From assembly GCF_003073045.1 (NCBI RefSeq), contig NC_037596.1:13017950-13081949 (forward strand): a stretch of DNA of 64,000 bases, given 5' to 3'. This stretch comes from Pomacea canaliculata. Taxonomy: Eukaryota; Mollusca; Gastropoda; Architaenioglossa; Ampullariidae. Below, piece after piece: positions 57,531-64,000 of this stretch. The notes below the pieces were generated by a model. It was not told the origin of the DNA. It saw only the letters and a list, made by a program, of their open reading frames with translations, and did not search any database. The position numbers and the translations under genes were made by a program. Within the stretch, counting starts at the first letter, position 1. Each line of letters opens with the position of its first letter.

Positions 57531-59419
57531 CTGTAAAGTTAAAAAAAAATGCCCAAAGGTTATTTGAGTAGTTGAAGTTCAGCTGTAGCTTGTCGCATCT
57601 GACACAGCTACTACACAATTTTAGCTTGCACACACACTCAAACACACAAACACACACGAATTGCATGCCGATTGAGATTTAGGCGTACACACACACAAAC
57701 ATGAATAAACACAATAGCATTGTTAAGATTCAATGGAGTAATTATATTTCTTCGCCATTTTGCACATACTCTGGCTCTTACACAACTTGCATCCATGCAA
57801 GTAAAACAAACCCTTAAAGTAAGTGGGAGACAAAGCACATGACAAGAATAAGTTTGAATACCTACACCTGGCGAAGAACGTGACGGATCTGTTCTGTTTG
57901 GAGCCACTTCCTTCACACCTGACTATCGGCCAGTAGTCTTCACACTGGGCAGTAAGTGAATAACTAAGGTATCCATCACTACCAGCAGATTTTAACACTT
58001 GTCCATGTTTATCAAGAAGCTTGAAAGTAGCCGGAGGATTTCCTTTCTCGAAGGAGCAGAAAATGTCAACTTCCTGGCCCTCGTTAATGAAGTAAGGACT
58101 TGCAAAGTCTTCTCCACCCACAGTAAGACTTGTGACCTTTGGTGGGTCTGTGGAGCAACACACACACACACTTAACACAGTTACGTATAACAAAGAGAAC
58201 GTTTCCAGTTACTTGTTCTCATGCATACAGTAACAAGGTTTGCGTGAATCGTCAAGCATCCTATTTCTGTCCTAAACACAACAATTTTAACAATCTTATG
58301 GTTTCATTATCTCTAAGAAGTCATTAGTGTTTAAACCAAAATGAGATAAAAATATTCATACTTACACAACACCTCAACACGTATCAGTCGGGTAGGTTTG
58401 GGTCTCGTATCTATGCCAGTAGAGAATTTCATCGCACTCAGTGACCTGGTGACGACCTGAGAGATGTAGATGTCTAAAGCCACCACAGAGCTGCTCACGT
58501 GTCGTTGTTCCCAGTAGCAGGTGACTCCTGTCCCCCCACTCAAGTCCTTAAGCTCGGTGTGAAAGTCTTTGTCGTAAATAAATACACATACAGTTTTCAC
58601 AGAGTTTCCTTCACAAACCGTATAAAGAGCGTTAAACGAGCCTCTAACATCAGGACTTGTGGTAATGTTGATGGTGTAGTTGATATTGATATAGCCATTT
58701 TCTTCTTTACTCAGGCTTTCACTAAAGTTAGAAAACCTACCTGAAAAATATGGGATTTTCATGAGTAGGTCAAGACATGAGAAGGATATCTACAACATTA
58801 AAACACGTGAGGAGAAATAATTTGATATAAAGATATATCAAGAAGAGTACAGTATCACATTAGGCTGGTCAAAGAAAAAGATCTTACATTTCTGTTTCAA
58901 TAGCCACACTACTAACCTACAATAAATACAACCCTAAGTGACAGGCATTTTAAAGATCATATTTTAACTATTTACGTGGTGATTTTAAGAAGTATATAGT
59001 TTTTGTTTTCTTGTACTAATTTCAAAATAAAAATAATAACTGTATGGAACGGACAGATCATGTCTGGGAAGTAGTTCACAAAAATTAACAGTAAGGTTTT
59101 ATGTCTTCCGTGTTAGGTTCTTCAATCATTTAGAATACTTATATCCTAAAAAAATAATTTGTGTGTTAATTTGTATGCTTATATGTTTATACATACAAGC
59201 TTTGCGTTCAATATCTGTAGAATATTACTGCACAATTAAAGACATTAACTAATGATGAGTATTTTAACTTGAGAAATAAATCAAACTCGCCACAAAGACA
59301 ATGTGTTAAGGAAGATTAGGTTGTATTTACTACTTACATGTCAAGAGAAAAACTCCTTTCATCAGTGTAAGAAGTATCAAACACAGAGAACCAGCTTTGG
59401 TAAACATGATGAAGGACAT
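57237..59419 (-). CDS. Locus E: Ig-type receptor or secreted protein, four intact exons
   Basis: Minus-strand exons 59419-59338, 58740-58366, 58147-57866 and 57530-57237 join in one frame of about 344 codons with canonical GT-AG sites, all phase 1. Signal peptide first (MSFIMFTKAGSLCLILLTL...; a second ATG at 59407 is in frame), then three Ig-like units equal to exons 2-4 of A. N-glycosylation sites are frequent. The last exon ends with a strong GTAAAC donor, so more exons are expected, but neither a helix nor a stop exon was recognised. Without splicing the frame runs six codons past the donor, to a TAG at 57218-57216. Membrane-bound or secreted therefore stays open. It lies head to head with locus F, 3.1 kb apart. 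Confidence 0.78.
57866..58147 (-). CDS. Locus E exon 3: second Ig-like unit
   Basis: 94 codons, phase 1-1: PPKVTSLTVGGEDF, VDIFCSFEKGNPPATFKLL, CEDYWPIVRCEGSG, NRSVTF. It has Tyr where the others have Asp in CEDDW. Confidence 0.84.
58366..58740 (-). CDS. Locus E exon 2: first Ig-like unit
   Basis: 125 codons, phase 1-1. NFSESL start, three inner Cys (TVCEGN, TVCVF, VTCYWEQ), and ISQVVTRSLSAM. The RHVSSSVVALDIYISQ block matches C and D. Confidence 0.82.
59338..59419 (-). CDS. Locus E exon 1: signal peptide
   Basis: 27 codons plus one base from the ATG at 59419; hydrophobic core LCLILLTL, donor GTAAGT. ATG at 59407 would give a 23-codon version. Confidence 0.75.
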
Positions 59420-62400
59420 GTTGAGGTCCAGCTGCTGGACACTGATGTCGACTAAATGTTAACAGGAAGATGTTCACAGGATTCCGACACACGTCTAAAC
59501 ATCATCTAAACATTTAGTTTCCCTGTATAGTCTGTTTCAAAAAAAAACTGCAGTTTTTCTGTATTTCCCATTGTGGTCATTAGCTGTTTTCTCCAGTGCA
59601 ATGAAACAAATGTAGCCAGGTACGAAGTATATTTACCTGCATTTATTTCAAGACACTAATTGAAAAATAATATTACAAAATATCGCAGAAGAAAGATATG
59701 GGTCTCCTCTTTCTTTTCCTTTTTTCAATGCAGCATCTTGTCAATAGTATTTTTGTATTACATTGTTACTTGAAAACTTTTGGTTACTAACACAACAAAC
59801 AGTAACTCTGAAAAAAATAGTTCTCAGCTGTTTGGCCCCAAACCTACTTGATTCCAATATCATACACGTTACTCTATACTTCTGAGATATATATATATAA
59901 ACGAGAGAGAAAGAGAGAAGTTTTCTCACTCTTGCTGTAGAATATGTGATTTAAACAGTAAAAGAAAGTTCTTGTATTTTTTCTTTCACGCTTTCGGATG
60001 TAAGAATATATATATAAATATATTAGTGCATGCGTGATTTCTTTAAAGTCCATAAAGTTCACATTCAAATTAAATGGCTGTCACAACCCAGTCGTGACTA
60101 AGCCAGAACCAAGTACATCAGCTAGTCGAGAAAGCGGTGTGGGGAGTGGATGCGTGACCAAGCGCGGATGGGTCCCTCGAGAGAAAGAAGGAACAACGTT
60201 TTTAAAAATTGCATCAACGAAAAGCTTGTTGCTGGATTTTGTTTTGTTGGTATTATTTACTCCCATGAAGGTAAGCCATACAATCACTATCAAAGACAAA
60301 CAAAAACAGTTCTTCACTCACATCACGCATCCATCTGAATCACTGTAACAGTTTTATTCTTATTAAAACTACCATGGTCACTAGTGATACTTTTCAAAAA
60401 GAATGCTTTTTGATGTACTGTTAACAATCGAATATATTAACCATTCAGCAAATTATTTATATCTATTCTAGACAGTTCTGTTACGGTGCTTTATCAAGTC
60501 CATGAATTTGTAACTGGCCCTAGGAAAACTGGATCGTTGTAAATACTAGCTGTGCATATATATAGTTGTAAATATTTTTTTGTTACAGTTTCTTAATTTT
60601 AGATACTTTTAGCACATTCACCCACCACAATATAAGTGTTATCGCTTCACGCAAAGAAATGAGTAAATAAAGATTTAAACAGATATTCAAATTTTACGTC
60701 TTTTACATTTAAGGTATGAGAGTGGTTGCTTTAAATTGTGGTTGTATGCTCAAGAGGCACAGATACAGTAAATGTAAGACATTTCACTTTTCTTTAACCA
60801 AGATATCCTTACTAGTTACAAACCTTCACATTTCATAATCCAATTATAATAATATAGTTTTTGCTGTCAAGCAATCCATTATCCCACCTGGTATACACAT
60901 GAAGAAGATTTTGATGGGATAAGAACTTGTTTCGATTTAGTTTCTTGTGGGACTGAAAAAGACTATGACAATAGACTATAAATGCAAACGACACTCTGCT
61001 TATAGGAATATTAATTTATAAAGCTAAGCCACAGCAAGCCATGATACCTCAAAGCTATTTGTCCGAGATATACTAATATTATTAGATGTGGATTAGATGT
61101 CTGCTTCCTGGTGATACCGAGTAGTGCATGTGTGTGTCTGTGAATGTTTGTCTTGGGGCCAGAAATAATTTGTTTAAACAACCTTTAGGCAATTGTTTTT
61201 GTTTTGTGGTAAGAACTCGGGAGTGACTCCCACTCGTGTGTGTGTACAACACCGCTAGTGTCCTTAACATCACAAGCAGGTGTTACGTGAGGTAGGTGAC
61301 GCGGGCCGGCTAAAGATAAACATTTCTATATCGGAAAACACCTCACCAAAATAAAGCTCAAGCCCTTTATTTGTAGAATATCGCCGCCATTTTTTTTCCT
61401 GTTACAGAGAAGTAACACTCATGTGGCAAACAAGTTGCTATATGGATTATTACTAGAAAGGTAATAATCTTTTCATAATTCAGTTTTCCTTTTTAACATT
61501 GCTTATTTTTCCATGTTTATAGTTATGTGCGTTTTTCAGGATTCGTGTCCAGTTGTACATTAATGCTACTGCATTGTTTGTACCAGTAGTTAGGTCGTCC
61601 TCCAGCACAGGGGTAGATTTCTGGCCGCAGGTCTTTAAAGATACAAGGAAATTATTTATTCTTGCTCTGCAAAGACAACCTCTCTTCAATAAATCTAAGA
61701 GATTGTTCATATCAACATAAATTAATTTTAAGTTAATCATAATAACAACAAATTTTTTGAGGGACAAGCGAGGAACGTCTGCACAGATATGTTTCTCTCA
61801 GTCTAACTGTATCGTGGCGACTCATCGCACAGTGACTGCCAGGCAGGCTTTGAGTGTGTGACAAATCGGTAAAATCCGGCCAGCTCTGTACTATAAAAAT
61901 GAAATGATATGGGGTGACAACAACGCCTAGCAACTACTACTAACCCTCATAAGACATCTCAAAAGGCTATATGTACTAATGGCTAAAACATTCACTGTTT
62001 ACGATCCTGAGAAAGTGAAAGATAACTTTATTAAGCTAAGTTAATTAGTTATTTTAAATCTTTTGATGTCCATTGATGACACTAAAACCTGAATCATCAA
62101 ACAGATTATAGCTTTTGTGCGTGTTTTACAGAGGAGGGAGAACTTAACTCCTAAGCATTTGTTGATGAAAAATATCTAAATATTTTTGCTAGTATAGTGT
62201 AAGGCGTTAAAATTTGTGGTATAAATCAGCTTGAAAAATCTTACTTCGTTAGGAGCAAAAATTGGTCAAGAAAGGTATGTCAAAATAACTGTTTCAAGGA
62301 CAATGTTTATAGCCTCTTGTCTTTAAATAAAGAAGGGTAATCAAAGTGAGTAAAAACTTTGTGAATTAAGGTCAAAGGCTCTCACATACGGTGGGCGACG

Positions 62401-62540
62401 GGGGCACCCACCATGTGCTCGCTATTTCTACTGTGTGTAGCTTTTTGCACTTTGCAGTGAACTTTATTTCTTATTTTTATTTCTTTTTCTTTTGTGACTA
62501 TAGAAACTTCCCACACATTAACATAATGCGATATATTTTT
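59420..62540. other. Divergent spacer between loci E and F
   Basis: 59870-60050 matches 13970-14225 (GATATATATATAT, GTGATTTCTTTAAAGTC); 60680-61460 matches parts of 17400-19180. 60080-60200 is a locally GC-rich insert. Both promoters must lie here, but I see no clear TATA box. Confidence 0.45.
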
Positions 62541-62543
62541 CAG

Positions 62544-64000
62544 AAATTACAGACTCAACAAAATCAGGGGTTGTCAACAGATACAGTTAAATCACACTAC
62601 TGCAATGGAAACAAGAGAAAGTAAGTTAATGGATTCATGCGTGCAATAAAAAATCACAAGTAAATTACCAGGCCAAAGAATTACCTACACCACAAAACAA
62701 AATACACTCATTACAATTTCCAGAGGCGAAGCATCTATTTGTGAGTTAAAAACAAACTGATCTTTAATAAATATAATTTTAGTGTTTACGTATGTTGCAG
62801 GCAGTCCTAAAATTGGTTGTACAATAAGGAATCAAAAGGATCCGTATCAGATTCAGTGCGCTTTTTCAACGGACCCAGAAGATAAACGAGACTTTTCTGT
62901 CTACTTTTATTATCCTGATGGACGGCAAGGTATTCTGAATCGCGGTTTTTCTGCCTTTGTTATTTCCTGATTTATTGCCATTGTATATTTTATTTTCTTG
63001 CTCTTTATTTGTACTCAATATACGACTGGGCATGCACTAAAGAGTCATTAGAAGAATTGAACTGATATCTTGGTGAGATCAATGTCAATGATAAATATGT
63101 AAATAAATACAGTCAGCAGTACTATTTATCTACTACCGTCGTGAGATAATATTTCCAGCTACTACATTTTCAGTTTTAAGCTTGACATTATTTTGATTTA
63201 AACACATCAGTTAAATACTTGCATCGCAAACGTTTTAAGAAAGTCAGAAATAAAAACATCTCTCAGGCATTGAATATTAGTAGTTATGTAAGCAGACACA
63301 TTTGAGGAGAGCGATCTTTCTAAATGATAAGTGTTCTTGGATGTTTTAAGTAAAGTTTAGAAGGTTTAAACGTGTAACTCAGTTTATTAATCTCAGACCT
63401 ATTTTCAATATTTTTCGTAGAGCTAATGGTTCGTTGTACACACAACGAAGGATACGACTGCGCCGTCGCACATGAGGGTCTCACTATCACGGAAGATCTC
63501 ATCATCTCAGTGTCTGAAACGTTTTCGGAACAAAACGGAAGCTTTGTTTGTCGGAATGGAGGCCTGCCATTGGATGATTTTCCATGTTTTTACTCAGGTA
63601 AGATCTTATGTTGCTGTCTTTTAATAAATGCATTAAATTTTTTTTAAGTAGACAGAAGACGATATGTTCGTGTGGGACTGCACAGAAGTTTTAATCTGCT
63701 TACTTAGGTATAAAATGTTTTGAAGAGGTGGGTAGTTATGCAGATTAATCAAAAAGGCGAATCATTTAATTTAAAACTACGTGGTAGGGTAGCTTTCTTA
63801 ACTGTTGAGTTTCAAGCTTATAATGATTTTTCTTGACAGTGTTTTAACATGAGTTCATCAAATGAGAGTGATGCCCCTTCGCGTAAAAGGCTGGAGGGGA
63901 CCTGCTCTCTGTCATTTTATCTCGTCTGTGGATCTGCATCGAGTTTCGGTTTCTCCTACTCATCTGTGATATTTGTTGCGCCGTTCGTCTCTCTGTTAGG
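62544..64000 (+). CDS. Locus F: B-like receptor, 5' part only (cut by window end)
   Basis: Exons 62544-62620 (start ATG at 62605, METRE), 62801-62929 (43 codons) and 63421-63597 (59 codons) are open and phase 1 joined, with GTAAG or GTATTC donors. They match locus B exons 1-3 but without the frameshift. The module reads SPKIGCTIRNQKDPYQIQC, RDFSVYFYYPDGRQ, then CTHNEGYDCAVAHEG, CRNGG and FPCFYSG. By analogy with B, the next exon should lie about 0.85 kb on, past the window. No signal peptide exon was found upstream, as in B; a missed upstream exon is possible. Confidence 0.65.

Noticed and set aside
1..64000. CRISPR arrays, operons, ribosome-binding sites, tRNA and rRNA genes
   Set aside because: The sequence is eukaryotic; no array or complete tRNA cloverleaf was seen. 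The tRNA-like part at 40.4 kb belongs to a SINE.

Overview
This window is animal nuclear DNA. It is AT-rich, and the genes have many short phase-1 exons bounded by consensus splice sites. Around them lie LINE fragments, a tRNA-derived SINE, microsatellites and a minisatellite. The repeat types and the ectodomain family look molluscan, most likely gastropod. That is inference; no species can be fixed from the sequence alone.

The main content is a cluster of six related immunoglobulin-superfamily (IgSF) type loci on both strands. They are called A to F here for reference. Locus A (+, 501-15025, 11 exons, about 621 residues) looks intact. It encodes a signal peptide, three Ig-like exons, a two-exon fourth Ig-like module, a stalk, a transmembrane helix and an 84-residue tail. 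Locus B (+, 20472-28094) keeps only the membrane-proximal module, the helix and a tail. It carries one 1-nt frameshift, a tail exon present in three tandem versions, and two alternative last exons. One of these has an ITIM-like ISYTEI motif. Loci C (-, 34973-32414) and D (-, 43266-39400) are tandem copies of a roughly 6.5 kb block. C has two 1-nt insertions; D is broken in three exons. Locus E (-, 59419-57237) has four intact signal plus Ig exons. Locus F (+, from 62544) is a B-like gene cut by the window end.

Between D and E sits a quite different gene: an intronless 1635-codon reading frame (48508-53415) with about 14 evenly spaced ankyrin super-repeats and a C-terminal SOCS box. It should encode an ASB-like substrate receptor for a Cullin-5 ubiquitin ligase. 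A decayed fragment of a second copy follows it. A relic of an E-type exon lies on its other side at 45.8 kb, so the gene lies inside a duplicated receptor block.

The rest is intron and intergenic DNA: reverse-transcriptase fragments at 10.6, 24.4-26.2, 29.0-30.1 and 33.2 kb; a 77-bp minisatellite at 16.5-17.3 kb; a near-perfect hairpin at 19.3 kb; and a GC-rich stretch with a TATA box at 13.4-13.7 kb.

A to F look like a lineage-specific receptor family growing by block duplication, with live, decaying and dead members side by side. Inhibitory-type signalling for B is suggested by its tail motif. Nothing in the sequence gives a ligand or proves an immune role.
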